The notes below the pieces were generated by a model. That model saw only the letters and a list, made by a program, of their open reading frames with translations. It was not told where the DNA came from and did no database searches. The position numbers and the translations under genes were made by a program. A stretch of DNA of 64,000 nucleotides, taken from NCBI RefSeq assembly GCF_029360705.1, contig NZ_JARKMX010000004.1:372001-436000 (forward strand). Reading direction: 5' to 3'. The stretch's first letter is position 1, and the number at the start of each line of letters is the position of its first letter. The stretch comes from Paraflavitalea pollutisoli. GTDB taxonomy: Bacteria; Bacteroidota; Bacteroidia; Chitinophagales; Chitinophagaceae. This document shows, one piece after another, positions 26,132 to 34,815 of the stretch.

Positions 26132-27145
26132 ATGATGGTACAGAAGATCAGGCAGTTTATGGGTAAGGCAGGGTTAGACTGGTTTATTTTGTCGTTGATC
26201 GGCATGATTGTACTGGCTTCACAATGGCCGGGACCCGGTGTGGCCGACGGCCCTTTCTCCATTTCGTCGATCGCCAATATCGGCATCTCCTTTATCTTCT
26301 TCTTTTATGGATTGAAGTTGAACCGCAGCAAACTGGTGGCTGGCCTCAGCAACTGGAAGCTGCATATCCTGGTACAGGCAGGAACGTTCATCCTGTTTCC
26401 TTTGTTGATCCTGGCACTCCGTCCCTGGCTCGATCAGGGTGATCTGCATATATTGTGGCTGGGTACTTTTTTTCTGGCAGCCCTGCCTTCTACAGTCTCA
26501 TCCTCGGTAGTGATGGTGTCGATTGCGGAAGGCAATATTCCGGCGGCCATCTTCAATGCCAGTATATCGAGCCTGATGGGCATCTTCATTACCCCGGTGT
26601 GGATGAGCATTGCTACGGAAGGGCAACAGAACAGTGTGGATATGAGCGATATCATCGTCAAGCTGTTGTTGCAGATCTTGTTGCCGGTCGTATTGGGACT
26701 GCTGCTCAACCCTACCAAGCTGGGCCAGGTCGCGGGCAAATACAACAAGCAACTCAAGTATTTCGATCAGCTCACGATCCTGGCCATTGTCTATACGGCC
26801 TTCAGCGAGTCGTTCGAGAAGGATATGTTCAGCAACCTGGGGATGTTGGAATTGTTGCTGCTGGGCGTTTGTATGCTGGCCTTGTTCCTGGTCGTCTATT
26901 ACCTGATCGGGTACATGGCCCATTTGCTGGGCTTCAACCGGGAGGACCGGATTACGGCCACCTTCTGCGGCTCCAAAAAATCGATCATTCATGGTACCGT
27001 CATGGCCAAGGTCATCTTCATGAATAGCCCCCTGACGGGTATATTACTGTTGCCAATCATGCTGTACCACGCATTACAATTAATTGCCGTGAGTATTATT
27101 GCACAGGGTATGGCCCGGCGCAAGCAGGCTGAAAAGGTCATTTAA
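26132..27145 (+). CDS. Bile acid:sodium symporter-like transporter (SBF/YfeH type)
   Basis: A 337-residue protein with about ten membrane helices. ISFIFFFYGLKLNRSKLVAG and the later TFCGSKKSIIHGT with an unwound-helix feel match the SBF-like (PF13593-type) group. Members move organic anions with Na+; the substrate here is unknown. I use ATG 26132 (MMVQKIRQF); a TTG nine codons earlier is unlikely. No cotranscribed gene is evident; the next plus-strand gene begins 65 bp later. Confidence 0.9.
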   Translation: MMVQKIRQFMGKAGLDWFILSLIGMIVLASQWPGPGVADGPFSISSIANIGISFIFFFYGLKLNRSKLVAGLSNWKLHILVQAGTFILFPLLILALRPWLDQGDLHILWLGTFFLAALPSTVSSSVVMVSIAEGNIPAAIFNASISSLMGIFITPVWMSIATEGQQNSVDMSDIIVKLLLQILLPVVLGLLLNPTKLGQVAGKYNKQLKYFDQLTILAIVYTAFSESFEKDMFSNLGMLELLLLGVCMLALFLVVYYLIGYMAHLLGFNREDRITATFCGSKKSIIHGTVMAKVIFMNSPLTGILLLPIMLYHALQLIAVSIIAQGMARRKQAEKVI

Positions 27146-27210
27146 CATTTTTATAGCTACTTCCAACGGCATGGCCTGTACTAAACGCCGGTATAGGCCG
27201 TTATGGTTCC

Positions 27211-28143
27211 ATGGCGTTAACCAATCGTCTGCTTTGTCCTGCCGTAATTATTCTTCATGTGTTGCTGGCTGGATGCCGGGAGGGAGGGGTGTCACCTCAA
27301 CTAGGGCTGGCCGATCACCGGCTCAGCGAAACGATTGACTACTTCAGTGAACAAAATAAGTATGTCCTTGCCTCACTTCAGGCGACTGCCAATGATCCAC
27401 ATTCAGTAGCAGCTTTTACCGCATTGGCCCCTCGGGTAAATCAGGTCGACGCCTTGTCGAAAACCCCGTTGCAGCAAATCGACTTGCTGGAGGACCTGGC
27501 CCGGCGCGATCGATTATATGGAAGCGAAGGAGCGTCTTTATACGACAGTATTCTGGCTTATGCCGACCGGGTGGTTTCGATCTTACAGGTTCCCGATACA
27601 GGACAACTGGGAATATTCCACGGACCTTTGCGAGTTGTCGGCAACACATTCCGGACAAAACTGCTAACGACTATGGGATTGCTGGAAGACAGCAGTGCCC
27701 TCGAATTGATCAGCAAAGCTCAATGGGCCGGCAGGTACGTCGATGGTGTGTCGACCCCGATAGCAGCCCTCCAACTAAAAACATTGAAAAATGACTTACT
27801 GCAGGCAGAATATGCGCTGTTGAATGACTGGTGGGCCGTAGTGTCGCCACCTGAAAAGCCTGAGGTTCACTACGCCCCACTAATTATAATGGACCGCAGT
27901 CGTGTGCAACCAGGGGAGCGCATCCGGGTAACAGTTGGTGTTAATGGCTATCGGACATTGAAAAATATGATACTGAAAGTGGGAGATACCCTGTTGGAGA
28001 AAGATAGTGAGGGGGTTTACTCACACGCCTTCCTGGCAGCGTCACCCGGCAAACGGGAGGTAACTGTAGATGTAAAATATGTCAATCCTGGTGGGGATAC
28101 CAATAAACTTTATAAAAAGCTGACCTACTATGTGGAGCGCTAA
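27211..28143 (+). CDS. GldM-like lipoprotein, copy 1 of 3 (N-terminal helical + first Ig-like domain only)
   Basis: A 310-residue protein with a lipoprotein signal (LHVLLAGC). The helical region at about 30-215 ends in STPIAALQLKTLKNDLLQAE, which resembles the four-helix periplasmic segment of GldM. It is followed by one Ig-like domain (SRVQPGERIRVTVGVNGYRT, EGVYSHAFLAASPGKREVTV) placed like the first beta domain of GldM. It lacks the N-terminal membrane helix and the last domains of real GldM (about 515 residues). The assignment rests on layout and motif rhythm, not on a search. It overlaps the next gene by 14 bp. Confidence 0.8.
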   Translation: MALTNRLLCPAVIILHVLLAGCREGGVSPQLGLADHRLSETIDYFSEQNKYVLASLQATANDPHSVAAFTALAPRVNQVDALSKTPLQQIDLLEDLARRDRLYGSEGASLYDSILAYADRVVSILQVPDTGQLGIFHGPLRVVGNTFRTKLLTTMGLLEDSSALELISKAQWAGRYVDGVSTPIAALQLKTLKNDLLQAEYALLNDWWAVVSPPEKPEVHYAPLIIMDRSRVQPGERIRVTVGVNGYRTLKNMILKVGDTLLEKDSEGVYSHAFLAASPGKREVTVDVKYVNPGGDTNKLYKKLTYYVER

Positions 28144-29080
28144 ATTTTTGCCTGTGGGTATGAAGATGCTTGTCGTCGCCTTACTGGCTTCGCAGGTCGG
28201 CTGCGGCAATGACGAGGTAGAGGACGCAATCGTACATACCGCACGATCATTGGAAGAAAGCAGACAGGTGATACAAAACATCAATAACCAGGTGCAGGTA
28301 TATCAGCGTAAACAATACAATGAGGCACGTTTTAATAGCCGGGAGTTGTATTGGGGACCTAAAATCAGGCGGTATCAGCTAGTAACGGATAGTCTCGTCA
28401 CTACCGTGCAGTGGATGCGTGAGCAGGTCGGGGGAATGAAGCCGGCGCCTTTTGTAACACAGTATACAGAGGACCTGGCGCGCCAATTCAGTCACTACAG
28501 GGAGGTGACCATCGGCTTGTTGCTGGATACCGCCCAGGCACCTTATTGGAGGTATCGGGAGGCTTATGTAAGGCAAGTGGCTGACATCGATACGTTGATG
28601 AGGACCTGGTGGAGTGAGCCTGCTGAGGCCGGTCAATGGAAACGTACGCTAAACCGGATAGATGTGTTAGCGGGGAGTAAAAATATTGCGGCCATACAGC
28701 GACTGCTCGATCTGTTGTTGTTGGATATTCAAATGATAGAAAGCAGGATCTATGAAGCCTTTGGAGAGGTGTCTGCCTCGCACGGGTTGTGTGGGTTCGG
28801 CAGGGATATTCCGATGGTGTTATTCCTATGTCAACACGTGGGGGTGGGAGACTCCGCCAGGGTGATGGCAGGGGTTGGTGAAACGGTGACAGCGAGATCG
28901 GTCAGGGTACAGATCGATACAACGGTGGCGGCCAGCAACCACGAAGGCGAGGTTATCCTGTCAATAAGAGCCAAGAGCAAGCCGGGACGTTATACCGTAC
29001 CGGTTTCGATCACCTGGCTGCGCCCCGATAGCACCTTACTTACCTGGACAAAAAACATACAATATGCCGTTGCTCGTTAA
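28130..29080 (+). CDS. GldM-like lipoprotein, copy 2 of 3
   Basis: A 316-residue paralogue-like protein with lipobox LLASQVGC. It has a long helical region (DAIVHTARSLEESRQVIQNI ... AAIQRLLDLLLLDIQMIESR) and a C-terminal Ig-like domain (GETVTARSVRVQIDTT ... KSKPGRYTVPVSITWLRPDS). Sequence identity to copy 1 is low but the plan and length are the same. Its start overlaps the stop of copy 1 by 14 bp; ATG 28160 (MKMLVVALLASQVGC) would give a tidier signal. Function unknown; perhaps an accessory envelope protein related to type IX secretion/gliding. Confidence 0.8.
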   Translation: MWSAKFLPVGMKMLVVALLASQVGCGNDEVEDAIVHTARSLEESRQVIQNINNQVQVYQRKQYNEARFNSRELYWGPKIRRYQLVTDSLVTTVQWMREQVGGMKPAPFVTQYTEDLARQFSHYREVTIGLLLDTAQAPYWRYREAYVRQVADIDTLMRTWWSEPAEAGQWKRTLNRIDVLAGSKNIAAIQRLLDLLLLDIQMIESRIYEAFGEVSASHGLCGFGRDIPMVLFLCQHVGVGDSARVMAGVGETVTARSVRVQIDTTVAASNHEGEVILSIRAKSKPGRYTVPVSITWLRPDSTLLTWTKNIQYAVAR

Positions 29081-30008
29081 AAGATGGTGGCTAAGGCTAG
29101 CCAAATGGATAGGCTGTGCGTTGTTGCTAATGCTGGTGGGCTGCCGTCAGCGCCATGCTTCCACCAATCCACTGATCGAAGGCCTGCGGGAGTCATCGCA
29201 ATTGCTGGCTATGGCCAATGAAAATGCTTGCCTGAATATGAAGGTCGAGGCCAACAGGTACTATGTTAGTGCCAAATTTGACATATGGCTGCCTAAGGCG
29301 CTCGCCGTGCAGAAGGAGGCTGACCGGTTATCAGTATGGTTGCGTAAGTTGGAACGCCAGGCGCAAAACGTAGAAGATACGAAAGCGCAATGGTTGGAAA
29401 AGGTTAGTGATAGCATTTACCAACAATTGGTACAGTTTCGTGATACAGTGTTGAATACTTTTGATACCAGTAGCCTTTCAGGCTATTCAGGGTTTTGCCG
29501 GCAAGTAAAGAAAGACGGGGCAAGTCGTAGCCGCCAATTTGCGCAACGGTTCAAATTGCTGCCTGGAGATACTGTGCCAATATCTATGTCGCATTACTTA
29601 TTGTCTTTTGAGGAGGTTACTAAACCCGCAGAGGTATTTGTAATATTGGAGGCAGCAGTAAATCGCACAGCTTATGATATCACAGAATATTGCATCGCAC
29701 AAACTGCGATTGGGTGTAATAATTTTTCTCAGGTTAGTGTTCTCGCTCATGCAAGCAGCAGCGCGGTAAAAGCGGGCCAGTCCCTCGAAATAACAGCAGG
29801 CATCGGGGAGTTTGGCTTGTCACGTAAACCGGTCATCGCAATAAACGGCGTGGCGCGCAATGCTGATCAAGAGGGCGTAGCGCAGTATTCATTTGTCGCC
29901 ACTGGCAAACCTGGAAAGTATATCCTGCCAGTCGTTATCAGTTTCGAAAGGCCGGATGGTGTCAGGGATAGTCTGACAAAAATGATCGAATATGCGATCG
30001 TGCCATAA
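29064..30008 (+). CDS. GldM-like lipoprotein, copy 3 of 3
   Basis: A 314-residue protein with lipobox LLLMLVGC after a basic N-terminus (KRWWLRLAKW). The helical region (LRESSQLLAMANENACLNMK, AKFDIWLPKALAVQKEADRL) has the W-P-KA-VQ-DRL rhythm seen after the first helix of GldM. The Ig-like domain (KAGQSLEITAGIGEFGLSRK ... TGKPGKYILPVVISFERPDG) closes the protein. It overlaps copy 2 by 17 bp, so all three are translationally coupled. Copies diverge strongly, which suggests old duplication or different partners. Confidence 0.8.
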   Translation: MPLLVKRWWLRLAKWIGCALLLMLVGCRQRHASTNPLIEGLRESSQLLAMANENACLNMKVEANRYYVSAKFDIWLPKALAVQKEADRLSVWLRKLERQAQNVEDTKAQWLEKVSDSIYQQLVQFRDTVLNTFDTSSLSGYSGFCRQVKKDGASRSRQFAQRFKLLPGDTVPISMSHYLLSFEEVTKPAEVFVILEAAVNRTAYDITEYCIAQTAIGCNNFSQVSVLAHASSSAVKAGQSLEITAGIGEFGLSRKPVIAINGVARNADQEGVAQYSFVATGKPGKYILPVVISFERPDGVRDSLTKMIEYAIVP

Positions 30009-30150
30009 TGGGCAACTTCACACACAAACCCGAACCGTCGAATACATCATCGATCTATAAATAGACTGGTGATCAATAGTTATGGGCACCCACCAACAAA
30101 ACGCCCGGAGGCAGGCGCGCTTTTTGCGGCAAAGTGCACAAATTATTGCC

Positions 30151-30510
30151 ATGACAACTCAACAGATTGCAGACAAGCTCGTCGCTTATTGCCGCAAAGG
30201 CGATTGGGAAAATGCCCAAAAGGAATTGTACGCCGACAATGCCGTCAGCGTAGAGCCAGAAGCCAGTCCCGCCTTCGAAAAAGAAACCAATGGGTTACCC
30301 GCCATCCTGGCAAAAGGAAAGAAATTTGACGACATGGTAGACACCATGCACAGTATCAAGGTGTCTGATCCCATTGTTGCCGGCAACTCCTTTGCCTGTG
30401 TACTCGATATGGATGCTACCATGAAAGGCCGTGGTCGCATGCCCATGAAAGAACTGTGCGTGTACACCGTGCAGGACGGCAAGGTGATCCGGGAAGAGTT
30501 TATCATGTAG
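30151..30510 (+). CDS. SnoaL-like / NTF2-fold small protein
   Basis: A 119-residue protein with the SnoaL-like NTF2 fold: TTQQIADKLVAYCRKGDWEN, then AQKELYADNAVSVEP, and a C-terminal beta section (MKELCVYTVQDGKVIREEFI). Such proteins bind or isomerise small hydrophobic molecules; many are orphan. I chose ATG 30151, since the in-frame extension to 30082 is unlike the family. It has an octamer repeat 3 bases after its stop and a terminator 85 bases downstream. Confidence 0.82.
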   Translation: MTTQQIADKLVAYCRKGDWENAQKELYADNAVSVEPEASPAFEKETNGLPAILAKGKKFDDMVDTMHSIKVSDPIVAGNSFACVLDMDATMKGRGRMPMKELCVYTVQDGKVIREEFIM

Positions 30511-30513
30511 AAA

Positions 30514-30545
30514 AAGCAACGAGGCAACCAGGCATCGAGGCTATA
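30514..30545 (+). repeat. AGGCANCN octamer tandem repeat (4 units)
   Basis: Units AAGCAACG, AGGCAACC, AGGCATCG, AGGCTATA run in exact 8-bp register starting 3 bases after the SnoaL stop codon. A related four-unit array begins within the stop codon of the MHS transporter at 56304. Confidence 0.7.
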
Positions 30546-30594
30546 AGAAGACGATGGCCGACTGGAATGCCCGCAGCATTTTTAAATCAGAAAC

Positions 30595-30632
30595 AAAAAC
30601 GGGAAGCACGATTCATCATGCTTCCCGTTTTT
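30595..30632. terminator. Bidirectional hairpin terminator
   Basis: A 13-bp stem (AAAAACGGGAAGC / GCTTCCCGTTTTT) around a 12-base loop, with T-tracts on both strands. It can serve the SnoaL gene on the plus strand. Confidence 0.8.
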
Positions 30633-30656
30633 ACTATACAGCTAGGGCCGTAAAAA

Positions 30657-30711
30657 ACATATAGAGCACATATAGAGCAGATACAGAAGACATATAGAGC
30701 ACATATAGAGC
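30657..30711. repeat. 11-bp tandem repeat, unit ACATATAGAGC (5 units)
   Basis: Units start at 30657, 30668, 30679, 30690 and 30701. Four are exact copies; the middle one is degenerate (AGATACAGAAG). The 11-bp period equals that of the unrelated arrays at 41.8-42.5 kb. Confidence 0.9.
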
Positions 30712-30814
30712 CGTCCGCTGATGGATGGTTATAGGATTGTCCGGTGTCTGCCAATGGGTCGTTACTATACCCGCCGTACCCGACCCGTACCGTATTCGTA
30801 GAGGGAGGGTATCA

Positions 30815-32167
30815 TTATTGTAGTCTTCCCTTACCCGGCTGCTCCGTCGATTGGATCCCCGGCTTCATACCGGGAAAAGCATCCAGTATCTTTTGCAATC
30901 GTTCCAGCTCATCGGGCTGCGTCAACGCCAGGTTGTGGTGCTCGCCCGGGTCATTCTCCATATCAAACAACTCCGTCACACTGTTGTTGCCCGCACCCGT
31001 CACCCGCAATTTCCATTTGCCCACCCGTACCGCCTGTGCCTGGTTGTGCACATAATAGATCGGCCGGTGTTCGATCGCCGCTTTCTTGCCCGTCAACAAG
31101 TCCACCACCGACTGACCATCATACTCACGGTCCGTCCGCAGCGGCAACTTCATCCATTCGGCAATACTGGGGAATACATCCAGTGACGATACAGGTGACG
31201 TAATCGTACGTCCACCCGTTACCTGACCCTGCCAGTAAAAGATAAACGGTACGCGGTGACCACCTTCATAGGTGTTTGCTTTCTGCCCCTTGAAGATGCC
31301 CGTGGTGCCCACATCCCAGGGTTTGGTATAACCATCGCCCAGCATGCGATCGGGAAAACCGATCCACGGACCATTGTCACTCGTGAAGATAAAGATGGTA
31401 TTGTTGGCCATTCCCTTCGCCTCCACGGCAGCCCACACGCGGCGCAGACTCTCATCCAGCTGCTCTACCACATCGCCATACAAGCCACCGGCCGATCGGC
31501 CCCTCCATTTCGCGGGCACCGCCAACGGCAAATGCGGCATGTTCTCCGCCAGGTACAAAAAGAAGGGTTGTTGTTTCGACTGACTATTGATGTATTTGAT
31601 CGCTTCCTGCGCGTAAGTCTCCGTGAGTGTCGAGTCTTCCGGACGAATAACCGCAGGCACCCGGTTGCGCCAGATCCGCGCCACCGTATCCGTCTTCACA
31701 TAGGGCGGACGATAATCATGGCTATAGAGGGTGCCAAAAAACTGGTCGAAGCCCTGCGCATTGGGATGGTATTCCGGTTTATCGCCCAGGTGCCATTTGC
31801 CCACGAGGGCCGTATGATAGCCGCGCTGCTTCAGCAACTCTGCCAGCGTAAATTCTTCATTGGGTAAGCCATTGGGAGCACCCGGACCAATCGGCACCGG
31901 CAAATTAAACCGCGTCGCATAGCGACCCGTCAGTAAAGAAGCGCGGGAAGGGCTACAGGTAGGAGAAGCGACCAGGAAATTAGTGGCCTTGATACCACGG
32001 TTGGCCATCCTGTCCAGGAAAGGCGTTTTGATGAGTGGACTGCCAAAACAGCTGAGGTCGCTGTACCCCATATCATCGGCAAACACCAGGATGATGTTGG
32101 GACGGGTCTGCGACCGGACAGCGCCAGCCATCAGCAGACCGGCGACCAGTAAGGTAGAAAACTTCAT
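30815..32167 (-). CDS. Secreted sulfatase (Cys type)
   Basis: A 450-residue sulfatase with signal peptide (KFSTLLVAGLLMAGAVRS). Metal ligands start at RPNIILVFADDMGYSD (Asp31/Asp32). The formylglycine motif is CSPSRASLLTG with Cys71, so it needs a formylglycine-generating enzyme that is not in this window. GKWHLG and SDNGPW blocks confirm the family. The start at 32167 is chosen for the signal peptide; the frame runs on to 32218, where it would overlap the antiporter stop. Substrate (sulfated glycan or aryl sulfate) unknown. Confidence 0.93.
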   Translation of the reverse strand: MKFSTLLVAGLLMAGAVRSQTRPNIILVFADDMGYSDLSCFGSPLIKTPFLDRMANRGIKATNFLVASPTCSPSRASLLTGRYATRFNLPVPIGPGAPNGLPNEEFTLAELLKQRGYHTALVGKWHLGDKPEYHPNAQGFDQFFGTLYSHDYRPPYVKTDTVARIWRNRVPAVIRPEDSTLTETYAQEAIKYINSQSKQQPFFLYLAENMPHLPLAVPAKWRGRSAGGLYGDVVEQLDESLRRVWAAVEAKGMANNTIFIFTSDNGPWIGFPDRMLGDGYTKPWDVGTTGIFKGQKANTYEGGHRVPFIFYWQGQVTGGRTITSPVSSLDVFPSIAEWMKLPLRTDREYDGQSVVDLLTGKKAAIEHRPIYYVHNQAQAVRVGKWKLRVTGAGNNSVTELFDMENDPGEHHNLALTQPDELERLQKILDAFPGMKPGIQSTEQPGKGRLQ

Positions 32168-32214
32168 GCCGCAAGGTAACCCATAATTACGGGCCATCGC
32201 AGCACAACCTTTTA

Positions 32215-33462
32215 TCATATCTCTTCCTTCGACAACACCTTGTTGGCCACCTTGCCGATCGACAACCCCTGCACAATGATGGAGAACACCACCACGAAAT
32301 AAGTAATCGCAATGATCGCCTGCTTGTAGGGACCATTGTCAATCGACAACGCCAGCGCAATCGACACCCCACCACGCAAGCCACCCCATACCAGGATCTT
32401 AATGGTGCCGCTGCTGAACTTGTTGCGGAAAGGGATCAGCTTCACCGGCAGCCAGATCGAAATAAAGCGGGCCAGCAATACCACCACGATGGCGATACTG
32501 CCCATTACCCAGTATTTATTAAGGTCGGGAATCAGCAACAATTCAAACCCGATGAAGAGGAACAGGATCGCATTCATGATCTCATCGATCAGCTCCCAAA
32601 ACTTGTTGACATAATCTTTCGTAGTGGGCGACATGGCCGTACGCTTGCCGTAGTTGCCGATCACAATGCCGGCAGCTACCATCGTCAGCGGACCCGAGAT
32701 ATGCATGGCATGGGCAATCAGGTAACCACCCATCACCACCGACAGCGTGATCAACACGGTCACATTGTAGTCGTCGATCTTGCGGATGGCATTGGAAGAA
32801 CCCAGCCCCAGCAAAGCGCCCAGGACAAAACCACCCGCCGCTTCCTTTACCAGCAACCAGCTCACGCTGCCGAATGAAGTATCGACTTCCGAACCCTGTG
32901 CCAGTTGCAGGATCACGGCAAACACGACGACCGCTACGCCATCATTGAAAAGCGATTCGCCCGCCACCTTTACTTCCAGCGATTTGCGCACATTGGCTTT
33001 CTTGAGAATGCCCAGCACCGCAATAGGGTCGGTCGGGGAGATGAGAGAGCCAAACAGTAAACAGTAAATGAAGGGCAGGTCGATATGGGAAAACTTAAAA
33101 ATATAATACAGGATAAACCCGATCGCGAAGGTCGATATCAAGACGCTTACCGTAGAGAACACGATGATCGGGGCTTTCTGCTCCTTCAGTGCTTTCAGGT
33201 TGATGTGGATCGCCCCGGCAAACAAGAGGAAGTTGAGCATAGCACCCATCAACACTTCGGTAAAGTCCACATCCATCAGCAACGTAGAGAAGTGCGTGAA
33301 GAACTTGGGAAACAAGCTACCACCAATAACCAGCAGGATCGAGCTGATCATCGCGATGATCATGACCCCGATAGACGAGGGCAACTTCAATACCCGCAGG
33401 TTGATATAAGCAAAAAACGAAGCCAGTACGATCAGGACAGAAAAGGAGTAGTATAATTCCAT
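32215..33462 (-). CDS. CPA1-type cation:proton antiporter
   Basis: A 415-residue membrane protein with about twelve helices. The CPA1/NhaP signature region includes LLFGSLISPTDPIAVLGILK (the S-x-TDP motif) and LFNDGVAVVVFAVILQLAQG (the FNDG motif). WGGLRGGVSIALAL matches the late conserved helix with Arg. It should exchange Na+ or K+ for H+ across the inner membrane. No cytosolic nucleotide-binding domain follows. It is upstream of and close to the sulfatase gene on the same strand (47 bp). Confidence 0.94.
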   Translation of the reverse strand: MELYYSFSVLIVLASFFAYINLRVLKLPSSIGVMIIAMISSILLVIGGSLFPKFFTHFSTLLMDVDFTEVLMGAMLNFLLFAGAIHINLKALKEQKAPIIVFSTVSVLISTFAIGFILYYIFKFSHIDLPFIYCLLFGSLISPTDPIAVLGILKKANVRKSLEVKVAGESLFNDGVAVVVFAVILQLAQGSEVDTSFGSVSWLLVKEAAGGFVLGALLGLGSSNAIRKIDDYNVTVLITLSVVMGGYLIAHAMHISGPLTMVAAGIVIGNYGKRTAMSPTTKDYVNKFWELIDEIMNAILFLFIGFELLLIPDLNKYWVMGSIAIVVVLLARFISIWLPVKLIPFRNKFSSGTIKILVWGGLRGGVSIALALSIDNGPYKQAIIAITYFVVVFSIIVQGLSIGKVANKVLSKEEI

Positions 33463-33554
33463 GGCACAAGTCGATTCTTTGTTCCTTTAAAAGGCGCAAA
33501 GATACGAAGCACGCAGGGGGCACTAACTTAGAATGATATTAGAATTGAATAAGA

Positions 33555-34373
33555 TCAGCTGTTGGCCAGCGATGTATCCGGTTGATTATCTGTTGTTTTT
33601 GGAGGCGCGCTGGGCAGTAGCGGTTGCAGCAGCTGGCCCACATAATCAGCGGGCAGCTTTTCTTTGATACCAAATTGTTCGGGCTCGTGCGGCGGACAGT
33701 AATGCGTACCAAACAACAGGTCCATCAGCGGCGACAGGTTGGCGTAGTTGCCCCGGTCCCTTTCCACGTCGTGGTGCCAGTGGTGCATTTCGGGTGATCC
33801 GATCAGGTATTTCAAAGGCCCCAGCGGCAACCGAACATTGGAGTGAATATAGATGGCCCAAATGCCCCGGAAGGCTACAATAGCGGCGAGCGACGACAGG
33901 TTAAAGCCGAGCAACATCGCCGGCAGGTTGATCAGTCCCACCGTATAGATCGAATCTAGTGGATGTTCGCGGTGCGCCGCCAGCCAATCCATATGCTCAG
34001 CGCTGTGGTGCACCTTGTGAAAACGCCAGAGAAACTCCACCCGGTGTTGCAGGCGATGCCCCCAATAGATAGCCAGGTCGCTCAGCAGTAATATTTCGAT
34101 CGACTGTAACCAGATGGGTTGGCGAGCAACTGTTGCGCGCAGCGTGCCTGGCAAAATGCCCTGCAACCATTGCTCCACGTAATTGAGCGCCCAGAGCACC
34201 AATCCATTCCACAGTAAATACTGCCCGAGAAAATAACACAGGTCCAGCAGCCATTGCGGCCGGAAGATCTTTTGGCCCGGCTTGGCCGGGAAAGCTTTTT
34301 CCATCGGTATAAATACCACCGCCAGAAAAAACAGGCTAACGCCCGTGCCGAGTAAGAGTTGTAGCCAATACAT
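33555..34373 (-). CDS. Sterol desaturase / fatty acid hydroxylase family membrane protein
   Basis: A 272-residue integral membrane di-iron enzyme. The His boxes are HRLQHRVEFLWRFHKVHHSAEH and HHWHHDVERD, with AHREHPLD between them. Helices flank the first box. The family hydroxylates or desaturates lipids; in Bacteroidota several copies act on fatty acids or sphingoid bases. It is 2 bp from the small membrane protein gene and follows LpxR on the same strand, so a role in outer-membrane lipid modification is plausible (inference). Confidence 0.92.
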   Translation of the reverse strand: MYWLQLLLGTGVSLFFLAVVFIPMEKAFPAKPGQKIFRPQWLLDLCYFLGQYLLWNGLVLWALNYVEQWLQGILPGTLRATVARQPIWLQSIEILLLSDLAIYWGHRLQHRVEFLWRFHKVHHSAEHMDWLAAHREHPLDSIYTVGLINLPAMLLGFNLSSLAAIVAFRGIWAIYIHSNVRLPLGPLKYLIGSPEMHHWHHDVERDRGNYANLSPLMDLLFGTHYCPPHEPEQFGIKEKLPADYVGQLLQPLLPSAPPKTTDNQPDTSLANS

Positions 34374-34375
34374 AA

Positions 34376-34759
34376 CTAGTGACGTTGACGATAATAGGCC
34401 TTGTTTTCCCGCTCTACGCTATCCTGTATAATAAGCAGCCGCTCCCGACTACGCCATACCCGCCGCAGCCGGGCAGTGTCTGCACGAAGTTTGTCCCTGA
34501 GCACGGGATTGGGCGTTCTCATCAGTATGATGCTTTTGGAGGTGGATAACCGATTGGGCGGAGAAAGTGAATCCTGTAAGAAGTCTAGCGCCAGTGAATC
34601 TTTGTATGCTTGTGGCAGCGTGTCAGTCGTTAGCACCGGCGCCGTGTTATCGGCAAACGACAACATCCGGTCGAGGTGGCCGGTGCGGTACGATAAGAAC
34701 AAGCCGATGAAAAGAACAAAGCAAATAAGGGTGAGCAATTTGGATAGCTTTGGCAGCAT
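34376..34759 (-). CDS. Small membrane-anchored protein of unknown function
   Basis: A 127-residue protein with one N-terminal membrane helix (LLTLICFVLFIGLFLSYRTG) and a polar, arginine-rich helical tail (LRDKLRADTARLRRVWRSRE). I do not recognise a family. The start at 34759 (MLPKLSKLL) gives a clean anchor; the frame extends to 34807. It is tightly packed between the LpxR gene (57 bp upstream) and the hydroxylase gene (2 bp downstream), which suggests an operon. Confidence 0.72.
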   Translation of the reverse strand: MLPKLSKLLTLICFVLFIGLFLSYRTGHLDRMLSFADNTAPVLTTDTLPQAYKDSLALDFLQDSLSPPNRLSTSKSIILMRTPNPVLRDKLRADTARLRRVWRSRERLLIIQDSVERENKAYYRQRH

Positions 34760-34815
34760 GCGTGGCGTATTTACCGGATAGATGCGAACTCCCGGAAAAT
34801 TACACAAAGGAATTT

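Larger units (their letters stand above)
30511..30814. other. 304-bp gap with octamer repeats, terminator and 11-bp tandem repeat
   Basis: From left to right this convergent gap holds an AGGCANCN-type octamer array (30514-30545), a strong terminator (30595-30632) and a five-unit 11-bp tandem repeat (30657-30711). About 100 bp follow with nothing recognised, up to the sulfatase stop at 30815. Confidence 0.7.
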
